From Sphingobium sp. TKS (GTDB lineage Bacteria > Pseudomonadota > Alphaproteobacteria > Sphingomonadales > Sphingomonadaceae), in assembly GCF_001563265.1 (NCBI RefSeq), contig NZ_CP005083.1:2545001-2609000 (forward strand): a stretch of 64,000 nucleotides of DNA, read 5' to 3'. The first letter of the stretch is position 1. Every line of letters begins with the position of its first letter. The notes under the pieces were generated by a model. That model was not told the origin of the DNA. It saw nothing but the letters and a program-made list of their open reading frames with translations, and ran no database searches. A program made the translations under genes and the position numbers. Positions 51,182 through 60,987 of this stretch are shown here, in pieces.

Positions 51182-51462
51182 TGGCTGTCATCGCCCGCCA
51201 TCTGATCATCCTCGGTCGGGTACAGGGCGTGTTCTACCGCAACTGGACCATGGAAACGGCGAGCGGTCTTGGTCTTGCCGGTTGGGTCCGCAACCGCATG
51301 GACGGCAGCGTGGAAGCGTTGGTGGAAGGGCCGGTACAGGCGGTCGAGCAATTCATCCGCCTCGCCCATGAAGGGCCGCCCGCCGCCCATGTGGCCCGCA
51401 TCGATGCGCAGGATGTCGATGTCGAGGGAGTCACATCCTTTCAGAAACGACCGACCTGTTGA
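51181..51462 (+). CDS. Acylphosphatase
   Basis: A 93-residue enzyme hydrolysing acyl phosphates. LGRVQGVFYRNWT has the catalytic Arg/phosphate loop and GLAGWVRNRMDGSVEALVEG the catalytic Asn. The final part is shorter and more variable than usual, ending FQKRPTC. It overlaps the NYN-protein stop by one base. Confidence 0.94.
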   Translation: MAVIARHLIILGRVQGVFYRNWTMETASGLGLAGWVRNRMDGSVEALVEGPVQAVEQFIRLAHEGPPAAHVARIDAQDVDVEGVTSFQKRPTC

Positions 51463-51514
51463 CTTTCTCCACCATGGCGGCGAGCGACAGGAATGGGTGA
51501 GAAGCGGACAGGCC

Positions 51515-52789
51515 TCACCCGGCCGACGGCACGACAACCGGCGTGAACGCCGTCTTCCGGCTCTGCTGATCGACCCAGACCGACCAGAATCCCGCGACAT
51601 TCGCCCAATTGCCTGCCGTCACCTGCCCGAGAGCAACCTTCGCGCCCACCAGATCGCCCGAACGCGCCAGCGCCACACCAAGCCGCGCATTGGCCTTGCC
51701 CGCATCGACCCCGCCCTTGCTCAAGGCGAGGCGATATTGCTCCACTGCCTGGGGAAACTGGCCGAGCGAGAAATAGGTGTCGCCAACCCCCATCGCCGCC
51801 GACCCATCCTTGGCCGCCGCCGCCTTCTTCGCAGCAGCGGGCAGGCCCGCAATCTCCTTGGCCGCCTTGGGTGTCGCGCTCTTCAACAACTGCGCTGTCA
51901 CCGCCTGCGTCGGCGTCAGCTTGCCTACAGAGCGCCCGGCTTCGATAATCGCCTTGGTTTCCGCGCTATACCCCGTCTTGTCGGCCAATTGCGCATAGGC
52001 TTGGTAGTCGCGCTCGCTCGCCATCGCTCCATTGGCCGCTTGCAGGCGATAGAGGTCGAGCTGCACTTGCGCGTCCATGCCCGGCGCCGTCAGATAATTG
52101 GCCAGCGCCGACCGCCATTCGCCCGCCGAATCATAATGGCTCAGCCGCTCGCGATAAAGCGCGCCCACTTCGGTCCAGTCGCCCGCCTGATAGGCCATGG
52201 AGATCGCCCGGTCATACCAGGCCGCCGGGATTGCCTGTCCCGCCGCCCGCTGCCGCGCCAGCGCCTCCTGCACGAAGGCGCGCGCATCCTTCGCTTTGTT
52301 GCGCCGCACGGCGATATCCGCCCGCAACATGGTCGCGTCGATCGGATCGTAACCCAGCGTCTTGGCGTAATCGAGCTGCGCCGTCGCATCGTCATAATTG
52401 CCGACGATGAAAGACAGATAGCCAGCGATATAGCGCAGGCGCGGCATGTCCGTCTTCGGCACCGAGGATGTCTTGAACATGTCGTTCAGCGCCACCCGCT
52501 GCGCCTGCCGGTCGACCTTCAGCACCGCCAGCTCGAATCGCAGCCCGGCGGCCACATAGGCCTCGAAATCGCTGACCGGCATCAGGCTGGAAATCTGCGC
52601 CTGCGCGGTAGAGGCATCGCCCGCCTTGATCGCGCTGTCCGCCGCCTGGGTCGTTGCGCGGAAACCGTCCGACATCACGATCACCGGACCGGCCGCAACC
52701 GGCTTCTTCGCAACGGCTGGCACTGCGACCAGCAAAGCCGCCCCCGCCAGCAGCCCACAGGTCAGAATCGAATGTCGCATCATGGCCAT
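51515..52789 (-). CDS. Exported helical-repeat (TPR-like) protein, paralogue 2
   Basis: A 424-residue periplasmic protein with signal peptide (ILTCGLLAGAALLVAVPAVAKK). Alternating short helices (AYVAAGLRFELAVLK; AALNDMF...; YLSFIVGNYDDATAQLDYAKTLGYDPIDATMLRADIAVRR) suggest degenerate TPR repeats. The C-terminal GVGDTYFSLGQFPQAVEQYRLALSKGGVDAGKANARLGVALA is a typical TPR pair. It is a diverged paralogue of the next gene upstream. Function unknown; scaffold-like roles are usual for such proteins. Confidence 0.88.
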   Translation of the reverse strand: MAMMRHSILTCGLLAGAALLVAVPAVAKKPVAAGPVIVMSDGFRATTQAADSAIKAGDASTAQAQISSLMPVSDFEAYVAAGLRFELAVLKVDRQAQRVALNDMFKTSSVPKTDMPRLRYIAGYLSFIVGNYDDATAQLDYAKTLGYDPIDATMLRADIAVRRNKAKDARAFVQEALARQRAAGQAIPAAWYDRAISMAYQAGDWTEVGALYRERLSHYDSAGEWRSALANYLTAPGMDAQVQLDLYRLQAANGAMASERDYQAYAQLADKTGYSAETKAIIEAGRSVGKLTPTQAVTAQLLKSATPKAAKEIAGLPAAAKKAAAAKDGSAAMGVGDTYFSLGQFPQAVEQYRLALSKGGVDAGKANARLGVALARSGDLVGAKVALGQVTAGNWANVAGFWSVWVDQQSRKTAFTPVVVPSAG

Positions 52790-52890
52790 GTCAGCCGCCC
52801 CTTTGTCGCCTGGCCTGGCCAGATCACATCATGTCCGAAGATGGAAAAGGCGCGCCACCCGCAATGGGCAACGCGCCTCGATCAGGAAAA

Positions 52891-54171
52891 TCAGGCCTTA
52901 GTGGCCAGATAGGCCAGCCACAGGTCGGCAATCTGCTTGCGCGAACCACCCTGCACCGACTGGAAAGCAGCCTTGGCCGACACATTGTCACCGCTCAGCG
53001 CCTTGGCGATGCCCATGCGGGTGCTGATCTCATCCGCGTCGACGCCGCCCTTCTGCTTGGCGAGTTCGAACATCGCCGCTGCCTTGGCATAGTCGCCATA
53101 GCCCAGATAAGCGTCAGCGGTCGCCGCCGCAATCTTGCCGTTGGCCGCCTTCTTCGCGTCCGCTTCGGCCGAACCCAGCGAGCTCTTGTCGCCGGCAATC
53201 TTCGCCACGGCGGGCTGATACAGGTCGCCGCCCTGGCTGGCGTTCAGCACACCCTTGCTGCGGCCCGCATCGATAGCCGACTTCACTTCACCGTAAATGC
53301 CGGTCTTCGACGCCATTTCGGCATATTCCAGATAATCCTGCGCCAGGACCAGACCGCCCGAAGTCGCCATCAGGCGCAGCACGTCCAGATTCTCGCGGTT
53401 GGAGATGTTCGGATTGGCCTGCTGGAACAGGCGAACCAGCGTGCGGAGGTTTTCGCCGTTGGGATTGGCCTGATAGGCCTGTTTCGCCCATTCGGTGACT
53501 TCCGGCAGCTTGGCGGTCGCGGCGCGGCTGACGCCGATCTGATACCATTGCGCCGGCACCTGGCCGCCCGCGGCCTTGGTCGCGTCGGCGGCCGCCTTGA
53601 GCGCCGCCAGACCCTGCTGATTAAGGCTACGCTGCGGTTCGACGGACGGATTGGCCGTGCCCGCCTTGCCGAAATAGGCCTGGGCCAGCGTCACATTCAC
53701 CGCTTCGGCCTTGTAGCCGGCGGCGGCGGCGGCCTTGGCGCGCGTGATCGCCAGATCGTAATTCTTCGCCTGCAGCGCCTGGTCGGCGGCCACCGCGTTG
53801 AATTGGCCAGCCTGTTCCGGCGGGGTCAGCCCGCTGTCCAGCATCTGGGTCAGCGCCTCGCTCTGCATCGCCGCATCCTTGCTGGCGATGGAGGTGTTCA
53901 GCTTGATGGCGCCGATCTGATATTTGTCGTCATTCGACTTCGCCTTGCTGTCGGCATCGGCCAGCGCCGCCTTGGCGCCTGCAAAGTCGTTCTTCTGCGC
54001 CGCGGCCTGGGCGGCCTGCAACGCCTTGACCACGTCAGGCGAGACATTGAGCTTGGGCGCGCCACCCTTTTTCTCTTCCTTCTTGGCCGCAAATGCGGGA
54101 GCCGAAACGGCGCCGCCAGCCAGCGCAAGAGTCAGCGCGAGCGCCACGGGGGTAACAAAACGCATGTTCAT
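52891..54171 (-). CDS. Exported helical-repeat (TPR-like) protein, paralogue 1
   Basis: A 426-residue exported protein with signal peptide (VTPVALALTLALAGGAVSAPAFAA) and a Lys/Glu-rich segment after it. Many Ala-rich helices follow. The end, AYLGYGDYAKAAAMFELAKQKGGVDADEISTRMGIAKALSGD, parallels the C-terminus of paralogue 2, which follows 101 bp downstream, so the pair arose by tandem duplication. GAGGAGAAG sits directly upstream of ATG 54171. It is divergent from gyrA. Confidence 0.88.
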   Translation of the reverse strand: MNMRFVTPVALALTLALAGGAVSAPAFAAKKEEKKGGAPKLNVSPDVVKALQAAQAAAQKNDFAGAKAALADADSKAKSNDDKYQIGAIKLNTSIASKDAAMQSEALTQMLDSGLTPPEQAGQFNAVAADQALQAKNYDLAITRAKAAAAAGYKAEAVNVTLAQAYFGKAGTANPSVEPQRSLNQQGLAALKAAADATKAAGGQVPAQWYQIGVSRAATAKLPEVTEWAKQAYQANPNGENLRTLVRLFQQANPNISNRENLDVLRLMATSGGLVLAQDYLEYAEMASKTGIYGEVKSAIDAGRSKGVLNASQGGDLYQPAVAKIAGDKSSLGSAEADAKKAANGKIAAATADAYLGYGDYAKAAAMFELAKQKGGVDADEISTRMGIAKALSGDNVSAKAAFQSVQGGSRKQIADLWLAYLATKA

Positions 54172-54427
54172 CTTCTCCTCTGCGCCCGAGTGACAGGCGG
54201 CCTTCCTATGACGCCGATTAGGGGTCGGCGCGTGAATAACGTTTGAACGACCTATATGCACCAGTTAACCGCCTGTCAGCCCCCAGGAAACATTCTGGCG
54301 CGCCGTTCATGCGGCTCATGGTTTCATACAGCTTGTTCCTCGCGCGCGTGTGCGCGAGGCGTGACATTATTGTTTCGCTCCGCTAGTGCAGCGACACGAA
54401 CCATATCAATCCAAAAAGAGAATCGCA
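54172..54427. promoter_or_regulatory. Divergent promoter region between the TPR-like gene and gyrA
   Basis: This is a 256-bp intergenic interval with no gene. It must hold promoters for two divergent genes. The sequence is less GC-rich than its surroundings near 54235-54300, but I could not assign specific -35/-10 boxes. Confidence 0.4.
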
Positions 54428-57121
54428 TTGACCGACGAGACTGCCCTCGCCGACCCTTCGGACATCAGCCCCATCTCCATCGTGGAGGAGATGAAGGCGA
54501 GCTATCTCGACTATGCCATGTCGGTCATCGTCGCCCGCGCCCTGCCGGACGTGCGCGACGGTTTGAAGCCGGTGCACCGCCGCATTCTCTTTTCGGCCAA
54601 CGAGTCCGGCTTTCACCATAACAAGCCCTATCGCAAGTCGGCGCGCATCGTCGGTGACGTGATCGGTAAATATCACCCCCACGGCGACAGTTCGATCTAT
54701 GACGCCCTGGCGCGCATGACGCAGGATTGGGCAATGCGCGTGCCGCTGATCGATGGCCAGGGCAATTTCGGTTCGATGGACCCCGATCCGCCGGCCGCCA
54801 TGCGTTACACCGAAGCGCGCCTGGCCAAGGTGACGACCGCCCTGCTCGAAGATCTCGACAAGGACACGGTCGACTTCCAGCCCAACTATGACGCTTCGGA
54901 AAGCGAACCGCAGGTTCTGCCGGCACGCTTCCCGAACCTTCTGGTCAACGGCGCGGGTGGCATCGCGGTTGGCATGGCGACCAACATCCCGCCGCATAAT
55001 CTGGGCGAAGTGATCCGCGCTTGCCTCGCCTATATCGACAATAGCGGCATCACCATCGACGAACTCATCCAGATCGTCCCCGGCCCCGATTTCCCGACCG
55101 CCCCGCTGATCCTTGGCCAGTCGGGCGCCCGCAGCGCCTATCATACCGGGCGCGGTTCGATCATGATGCGCTCGCGCTACAAGATCGAGGAAGGGCGCGG
55201 CGACCGCCAGTCGATCGTGCTGACCGCCATCCCCTATCAAGTCGGCAAGAACGGCCTCGTTGAAAAGATCGCTGAAGCCGCCAAGGACAAGCGGATCGAG
55301 GGCATCAGCGACATTCGCGACGAATCGAACCGCGAAGGCGTCCGCATCGTCATGGACCTGAAGCGCGATGCCACGCCGGAAGTCGTGCTCAACCAGCTCT
55401 GGCGCAACACGCCCGCCCAGTCGAGCTTCCCGGCCAATATGCTCGCCATTCGCGGCGGCCGCCCGGAACTGCTCAATATCCGCGACATCATCGAGGCGTT
55501 CGTCCGCTTCCGCGAAGAGGTCATCACCCGCCGGACGAAATATGAACTCAACAAGGCCCGCGACCGCGCGCATATCTTGCTGGGCCTCGTCATCGCGGTC
55601 ACCAATCTCGATGAAGTCGTCCGCATCATCCGTGGATCGGCAAGTCCCGCCGAAGCGAGGGAAACCCTGCTCGCCCGCGACTGGCCGGTGGCGGAGATCG
55701 CCCCCTATCTGAAGCTGGTCGAAGCCATCGAGGCCGAAGTCAGCGGCGACACCTACCGCCTGTCGGATACGCAGGTCCGCGCCATTCTCGACCTGCGCCT
55801 GCATCGCCTGACCGCGCTGGGCCGCGACGAGATCGGCAATGAACTGGCCGAACTCGCCGCTGCCATCGCGGAATATCTCGCCATCCTCGGTGACCGGGTG
55901 AAACTCTATGCGGTCATGCGCGAGGAGTTCGAGGCGATCGAGCGCGACTTCGCGACCCCGCGCCTTTCGGAAATCACCGCCGCCGCCGATGGCATCGACG
56001 ATGAAGACCTGATCGAGCGCGAGGAGATGGTCGTCACCGTCACCGTGCAGGGCTATATCAAGCGCACGCCCTTGGAGAGCTTCCGCGCCCAGGCGCGCGG
56101 CGGCAAGGGCCGCTCCGGCATGACGACCAAGGATGAGGACGCGATCACCGAACTGTTCGTGACCTCCACGCATACGCCGGTCCTTTTCTTCTCCACCGCT
56201 GGCAAGGTCTATCGCCTCAAGGTCTGGCGCCTGCCGGAAGGCGGCCCGGCGACGCGTGGCCGCCCGATGGTGAACCTGCTGCCGCTCGGCCCCGGCGAGA
56301 CGATCCAGACCGTCCTGCCGCTGCCCGAAGATGAGGAAAGCTGGAAGGATCTGCACGTCATGTTCGCCACCGCGAACGGCACGGTCCGCCGCAACAGCAT
56401 GGACGCCTTCGCCAACATTCCGTCGAACGGCAAGATTGCCATGCGCTTCGATGATGACAGCACCGACCGGCTGATCGGCGTGGCGCTCCTCTCCGAAGAG
56501 GATGACGTCCTGCTCGCCACCCGTCAGGGCAAGGCAATCCGCTTCCAGGCGACCGACGTGCGCGAGTTCCAGAGCCGCACCTCGACCGGCGTGCGCGGCA
56601 TGACGCTCAAGAAGGACGATGAGGTAATCTCGCTTTCCATCCTCACCCGCTCCGGCGCCAATCAGGAGGAGCGCGACGATTATCTCCGCTTCGCCCCATG
56701 GAAGGCGGAGAAGGAAGGCTCGCCGCAGATGAGCGCTGAGCGCTTTGCCGAATTGCAGGCGAAGGAGCAGTTCATCCTCACCGTCTGCGCCAATGGCTAT
56801 GGCAAGCTGTCCTCGGCTTACGACTATCGCCGCACCGGACGCGGCGGTCAGGGGATCACGAACATCGACAATATCGGCCGCAACGGTCCGGTCGTCGCGA
56901 GCTTCCCGGCGCGGCATGGCGACCATCTGATGCTCGTCACCGATCAGGCCAAGCTGATCCGCATGGGCCTTGAAAGCCTGCGCGTCATCGGCCGCAGCTC
57001 GGCGGGCGTGCGCCTCTTCAACGTATCCGACGACGAACATGTCGTCAGCGCCGCGAAGATCGAGGAAAGCGACGAAGCCGAAGAGGCGGTGGAAACCGGT
57101 TCGGAGACGGGCGAGGCGTGA
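54428..57121 (+). CDS. gyrA: DNA gyrase subunit A
   Basis: An 897-residue subunit that cuts and rejoins DNA during negative supercoiling. [39 protein letters not shown] is the N-terminal signature, [12 protein letters not shown] holds the catalytic Tyr, and [18 protein letters not shown] is the quinolone-determining region with Ser and Asp in wild-type-like positions. The GyrA box is QARGGKG. A TTG start ([12 protein letters not shown]) with AAGAGAA upstream fits relatives better than the GTG at 54386. It overlaps the DUF952 gene by four bases. Confidence 0.97.
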   Translation: MTDETALADPSDISPISIVEEMKASYLDYAMSVIVARALPDVRDGLKPVHRRILFSANESGFHHNKPYRKSARIVGDVIGKYHPHGDSSIYDALARMTQDWAMRVPLIDGQGNFGSMDPDPPAAMRYTEARLAKVTTALLEDLDKDTVDFQPNYDASESEPQVLPARFPNLLVNGAGGIAVGMATNIPPHNLGEVIRACLAYIDNSGITIDELIQIVPGPDFPTAPLILGQSGARSAYHTGRGSIMMRSRYKIEEGRGDRQSIVLTAIPYQVGKNGLVEKIAEAAKDKRIEGISDIRDESNREGVRIVMDLKRDATPEVVLNQLWRNTPAQSSFPANMLAIRGGRPELLNIRDIIEAFVRFREEVITRRTKYELNKARDRAHILLGLVIAVTNLDEVVRIIRGSASPAEARETLLARDWPVAEIAPYLKLVEAIEAEVSGDTYRLSDTQVRAILDLRLHRLTALGRDEIGNELAELAAAIAEYLAILGDRVKLYAVMREEFEAIERDFATPRLSEITAAADGIDDEDLIEREEMVVTVTVQGYIKRTPLESFRAQARGGKGRSGMTTKDEDAITELFVTSTHTPVLFFSTAGKVYRLKVWRLPEGGPATRGRPMVNLLPLGPGETIQTVLPLPEDEESWKDLHVMFATANGTVRRNSMDAFANIPSNGKIAMRFDDDSTDRLIGVALLSEEDDVLLATRQGKAIRFQATDVREFQSRTSTGVRGMTLKKDDEVISLSILTRSGANQEERDDYLRFAPWKAEKEGSPQMSAERFAELQAKEQFILTVCANGYGKLSSAYDYRRTGRGGQGITNIDNIGRNGPVVASFPARHGDHLMLVTDQAKLIRMGLESLRVIGRSSAGVRLFNVSDDEHVVSAAKIEESDEAEEAVETGSETGEA

Positions 57122-57465
57122 CCGACCTCTTCGCCTACAAGATTCTGACCAAAGATCAGTATGACCAGCTAAAGACCGACGGCGTGTTCAAGGGCGCGCC
57201 CGTCGATCTTGCGGATGGCTATATCCACATGTCCACCCGCGAACAGGCCGCCGAAACCGCCGCCAGGCATTTCGCGGGCCAGGACCATCTGGTGATGGTG
57301 ATGGTCGATCTCGCTCCTTTCGGTGACGCGATCAAATGGGAAAAGTCACGCGGCGGCGCACTCTTTCCGCACATTTATGGCGATCTCCCGCTGAGCGCGG
57401 TCGCAGGCAAGGTGGTGCTGCGGTTGGACGAGCAGGGCAAGCACCTCTTTCCGGCGGGGTTCTAA
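57118..57465 (+). CDS. DUF952 family protein
   Basis: A 115-residue protein from GTG within the gyrA stop. AYKILTKDQYDQLKTDGVFKGAPVDLADGYIHMSTREQAAETAARHF is the signature of DUF952, and GALFPHIYGDLPLSAV completes it. The function is unproven; structurally it is related to ADP-ribosyl-transfer-like folds. Co-expression with gyrA is likely by overlap. Confidence 0.93.
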   Translation: MTDLFAYKILTKDQYDQLKTDGVFKGAPVDLADGYIHMSTREQAAETAARHFAGQDHLVMVMVDLAPFGDAIKWEKSRGGALFPHIYGDLPLSAVAGKVVLRLDEQGKHLFPAGF

Positions 57466-57505
57466 CAGTCTTGGCTCATTTCGAATTTCACTAACGGGGG
57501 CACGT

Positions 57506-58114
57506 GTGATCCGAAAGACGATTGCAGTAGCTTTGGCTTGGAACTGTGCCGTGTTTCACATTCAAGCAGTAGCTCAACCCGCCTCGCCAGAAGCCGCGCC
57601 AATCGGCAATCCGAGCGATTGGATCGCCGAACCAGATTATCCTTTGCTTGCGAGCCTTAATGGGAAGACTGGCATTACCGCCTTCAAACTTACTGTCGAT
57701 CCCAAGGGCATACCAACTAGCTGTGACATCGCCGCATCAAGCGGCGATGATGAGTTGGACAAAAAAGCTTGTGCGCTCCTACTTCAAAGGGCACGTTTTC
57801 AGCCTCCGATAGGTAAAAATGGGAAACCGATAGCATCGACCTTCGCCAGCAGGGTGCGGTGGACGCTACCCGGTAACCCAACGAATCCAACCGACAATAC
57901 TCGGTCAATGACTTGGGAGGCTGAACTCAATCCGCAGGGTGTGGTAGACCGATGCCAGCTCATTCAAAAGGATGATTTTGTGTTTCGGGATGCCCCTAAC
58001 CCCTGCTCGAACATGCTTGGAAAGACTATTACAAGACCGGGTGTGCCGCTCCCGCGCTTAAGGGCGCGGTTCACGCACACAGTCGTCTTTGACGTCGTTG
58101 ACGAAAAACCATAA
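57506..58114 (+). CDS. TonB C-terminal-like secreted protein
   Basis: A 202-residue protein with a possible signal peptide (TIAVALAWNCAVFHIQAVAQ). Residues 45-100 (YPLLASLNGKTGITAFKLTVDPKGIPTSCDIAASSGDDELDKKACALLLQRARFQPP) match the TonB C-terminal domain as found in energy-transducer-like proteins. The second half is unassigned and Cys-containing. Base composition is clearly more AT-rich than its neighbours, suggesting recent acquisition. Its start has weak ribosome-site support. Confidence 0.75.
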   Translation: MIRKTIAVALAWNCAVFHIQAVAQPASPEAAPIGNPSDWIAEPDYPLLASLNGKTGITAFKLTVDPKGIPTSCDIAASSGDDELDKKACALLLQRARFQPPIGKNGKPIASTFASRVRWTLPGNPTNPTDNTRSMTWEAELNPQGVVDRCQLIQKDDFVFRDAPNPCSNMLGKTITRPGVPLPRLRARFTHTVVFDVVDEKP

Positions 58115-58147
58115 TCATTAGCGGCATGAGGTAGTAAGTGCGAAGCG

Positions 58148-59266
58148 CTACCCTACTCTCTCCATCCGCACGACCTTCCCACCCTTCACCCAATAATCAA
58201 ACCCGCCCCACCTGATCCGGCTCGAACAAGCCGCCGCCAACTGCATCACCCAATGCGCCCAGCACACCGCAAAGGGCGCCAGCACATCCCACCAAAGCGA
58301 CCGCCGCGCCGCCTGCGCCTGCCCCAGCTCCACCACGCCCGCGATGATACGCCGCCGCACCAGCGCCCTCCCCATAGCCGCCACATAGCCCACGGCCACA
58401 GCACTCCAGCCACCCCAACCCAGCGCCCAGACCCAGCCCAAAGCCTGCCCCCCCACCACAGCGCAAGCAATCAGCCACATCCCCGCACTGTTGGTCACAA
58501 TATGCCGATACTGCCGCACCCCGAAGCCAAGCGCCCCGCGCCCCTCCAGCGGACTCGCCACCAGCAAGTCCCGCACCGGCCGCAACCGCAGCTTTGCGCG
58601 CCAGCCCGCCAACCCGATCGCCATATCGTCGGACAAGCGCCCCGCCAGAGCGGCATCCAGATCCAGCCGCTCCGCCACCTCCCGCGTCAGTGCCATGGCG
58701 CCACCCCAGGGCATGGTCGCGCTCGCGGCACGCGGCAGGGTCGCCAACTGCATCTCCACTGCCCCCACCAGCGCGGCTAAAACGCCCACCTCCGGCAACA
58801 ACAGCCGATAGCCGGTCACGATATCCGCCTTCCCCCGCACCAAGGGAAAGAGCAACCGCCCCACCAACCGCGCCGGAGGCAAAATATCCGCGTCCACGAA
58901 AACCAGATAGCGGTCCCCCTCGCGCAAGGCCCGCAAAGCCGCCCGCAGCTTGTGCACCTTCTGCCCCTCATCCACAGCGACACCCGCGCGAACGATCTGC
59001 ACCCAATCCCCTTCGCGCGCCGCCAACGCCTTCGCCGCCGCGCAACCGCCCGAAGTCGCAATCACCAGCCGGAATCGCGCCGTCTGGGCCTTCAACCGCG
59101 CAATCAGTTCCGCCCCACCGTCCCAATCATCCCGAACCGACAGCAGCACGACGACGCCCTCGGGCGCTTCCTCCTGCCGATCCACCGGCAAATGCCGCCA
59201 ATAATTGAGCACCCCGGCCAGGCTCAGCCCCTGCAACAATAGCCACAGCGCAAAAGCGAAACTCAT
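58148..59266 (-). CDS. Ceramide-glucosyltransferase-like glycosyltransferase (GT21 type)
   Basis: A 372-residue membrane glycosyltransferase. FALWLLLQGLSLAGVLNYW anchors it at the N-terminus, and further hydrophobic segments lie at 265-320. Motifs are VVVLLSVRDDWDG, YLVFVDADILPP (D-x-D), GGAMALTR, LSDDMAIGLAG (second Asp pair) and the RQYRHIVTN version of the (Q/R)xxRW box. These define GT21/HpnI-like enzymes. In sphingomonads, which carry glycosphingolipids instead of LPS, addition of the first sugar to ceramide is a plausible role. The neighbour across the divergent promoter is an acyltransferase. Confidence 0.8.
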   Translation of the reverse strand: MSFAFALWLLLQGLSLAGVLNYWRHLPVDRQEEAPEGVVVLLSVRDDWDGGAELIARLKAQTARFRLVIATSGGCAAAKALAAREGDWVQIVRAGVAVDEGQKVHKLRAALRALREGDRYLVFVDADILPPARLVGRLLFPLVRGKADIVTGYRLLLPEVGVLAALVGAVEMQLATLPRAASATMPWGGAMALTREVAERLDLDAALAGRLSDDMAIGLAGWRAKLRLRPVRDLLVASPLEGRGALGFGVRQYRHIVTNSAGMWLIACAVVGGQALGWVWALGWGGWSAVAVGYVAAMGRALVRRRIIAGVVELGQAQAARRSLWWDVLAPFAVCWAHWVMQLAAACSSRIRWGGFDYWVKGGKVVRMERVG

Positions 59267-59304
59267 CGCAAATCCAAACCCTTTACCGCCCCGACCGCTG
59301 CTGT

Positions 59305-60168
59305 ATGACGGCAGGCGCGATGCTCTCCAACCCCTTTCTCTTCACCGTCCTCCGCCTCCTCCCTGCGTCCCTCGCCTCCTGGTTGGGCGGCTGGCTGTCG
59401 GCCCATGTCGCCCGCAAGTCGATGAAATTGCGCGACCAGCGCGCCCGCGCCAATTTGGCGATACTCCGCCCCGGCCTCGACAAAACCGCAAGCGAAGTCC
59501 TGCTCACCCGCCGCTGGTTTAACCTTGGCCGCACGATGGCCGAACTCACCAACATCGACCGGCTGATCGAGAATAACCACATCGCGGTGGAAGACGCCGA
59601 AGGCTATCAATCGGTCCTCGACGGCCCCGGCCCGCTGATCGCGCTGGCGGTCCATCTGGGCAATTGGGATCTGCTCGCCGCCCATATCAAGGCGTCGACC
59701 GACCGTCCCGGCCTCGGCGTCTACGACCCGCCGGAAAATCCCGAACAGGCCGCGCAACTCAAGCGCGCCCGCTCCAGCTATATGGGCGAGGCGATCACCG
59801 GAGAAGGCGCCGCCCGCGCTATCCTGAAACATCTCACGACCAAGGATCGCGCCACCCTCTACATATTGCTGGATGAACGCCGCGACCGCCAGGTCTGGTT
59901 TCCCCGCTTCGGCCGCGACCTGCCGCCATCGGGCAACCTGTCCGTGGCCCTGCGCCTCGCGCGCAAAGTCGGCGCGAAATTCCTGCCCTTCTACATGATC
60001 CGCACCCAAGGCCCGAATTTCCGCGTCCACTGGCATCGACCGCTCGATCCGGCCCCCCTCACCGACGATCAGATCATGGATCAGGTCGACGCTTTCCTCG
60101 GCCAGGCCTGCATCGACCATGCCGACCAATGGCTCGCCCTCCACGATATGGATTTGACGGAACCATAA
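59305..60168 (+). CDS. LpxL/HtrB-like lysophospholipid acyltransferase
   Basis: A 287-residue membrane-associated acyltransferase. VHLGNWD is the HxxxxD catalytic box, GLGVYDPPENPEQAAQLKRAR and ERRDRQVWFPRFGR are further conserved blocks, and an N-terminal hydrophobic segment (FLFTVLRLLPASLASWLGGWL) is present. The family acylates lipid A precursors or ornithine and related lipids. It starts 38 bp from the divergent glycosyltransferase. The start may also be ATG at 59320. Confidence 0.9.
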   Translation: MTAGAMLSNPFLFTVLRLLPASLASWLGGWLSAHVARKSMKLRDQRARANLAILRPGLDKTASEVLLTRRWFNLGRTMAELTNIDRLIENNHIAVEDAEGYQSVLDGPGPLIALAVHLGNWDLLAAHIKASTDRPGLGVYDPPENPEQAAQLKRARSSYMGEAITGEGAARAILKHLTTKDRATLYILLDERRDRQVWFPRFGRDLPPSGNLSVALRLARKVGAKFLPFYMIRTQGPNFRVHWHRPLDPAPLTDDQIMDQVDAFLGQACIDHADQWLALHDMDLTEP

Positions 60169-60231
60169 AGCCGCCCATGCAGGAGCACACTGCATATGGT
60201 TCTTATGCGCCACACCCGCTAAAGCCCGCCC

Positions 60232-60873
60232 ATGTCCCGACTCGCCATCAAGATCTGCGGCCTTTCGACGCCTGAAACGGTGGGCGCTTCCATAAGGGGA
60301 GGAGCCACCCATCTCGGCTTCAACTTCTTCCCCAAAAGCCCCCGCTATGTCGAAGTGGATCAAATGCGGGCACTCGCCGCACTGGTTCCTCCCCAGATCG
60401 ATCGCGTCGCCATCCTGGTGGACCCCACCGACGAAATCCTGACGGATCTCGCCGCCACCGGTGCCCTGACCGCCCTGCAACTCCATGGCAAGGAAAGCCC
60501 TGAACGCGCCGCCGCCATCCGCCGGCGCTTCGACCTCCCCGTCTGGAAAGCCATTTCCGTCAAAACCCGCGCCGATATAGACGCCGCCATGGCCTATAGC
60601 GGCGCCGCCGACTTCCTCCTGTTCGACGCCAAAACCCCGGATGGCGCGGCGCTGCCCGGCGGCATGGGCCTGCGTTTCGACTGGACGCTGCTGCGCGGCG
60701 TGTCCCTTTCCGTTCCCTGGGGTCTGTCGGGCGGCCTTGGCATCGACAATGTGGCCGAAGCCATCCGCATCACGGACGCCCCGCTGGTCGATGTTTCCTC
60801 CGGCGTCGAAAGCGCGCCGGGCATCAAGAGTGTGGACAAGATCATGGCCTTCTGCAATGCGGCGTCCTCATGA
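60232..60873 (+). CDS. trpF: Phosphoribosylanthranilate isomerase
   Basis: A 213-residue TIM-barrel enzyme in tryptophan synthesis. LAIKICGLSTPETV with catalytic Cys, GGATHLGFNFFPKSPRYV, LQLHGKESPERA, FLLFDAKTPDG with catalytic Asp, and GLSGGLGIDNVAEAIR with the phosphate loop are all present. It heads trpF-trpB-trpA-accD-folC, conserved in alphaproteobacteria. A 114-bp gap separates it from trpB. Confidence 0.97.
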   Translation: MSRLAIKICGLSTPETVGASIRGGATHLGFNFFPKSPRYVEVDQMRALAALVPPQIDRVAILVDPTDEILTDLAATGALTALQLHGKESPERAAAIRRRFDLPVWKAISVKTRADIDAAMAYSGAADFLLFDAKTPDGAALPGGMGLRFDWTLLRGVSLSVPWGLSGGLGIDNVAEAIRITDAPLVDVSSGVESAPGIKSVDKIMAFCNAASS

Positions 60874-60987
60874 GGCAGACGCTATTCATAAACGGAATTG
60901 GCCACGCAGGGCGCATCGCAGCCCGATGGCGTTGATCGCTTCCCTTGTTCGCGAAGTGACCCAATATTGCCTGACGAGATACAAGCG

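Noticed and set aside
54383..57040. 885-residue open frame opposite gyrA
   Set aside because: It is a shadow of gyrA on the minus strand, caused by high GC; the composition is unlike a real protein and the gyrA frame has all family motifs.
59263..60486. 407-residue minus-strand frame opposite the acyltransferase and trpF
   Set aside because: It is antisense to two genes with clear catalytic motifs.
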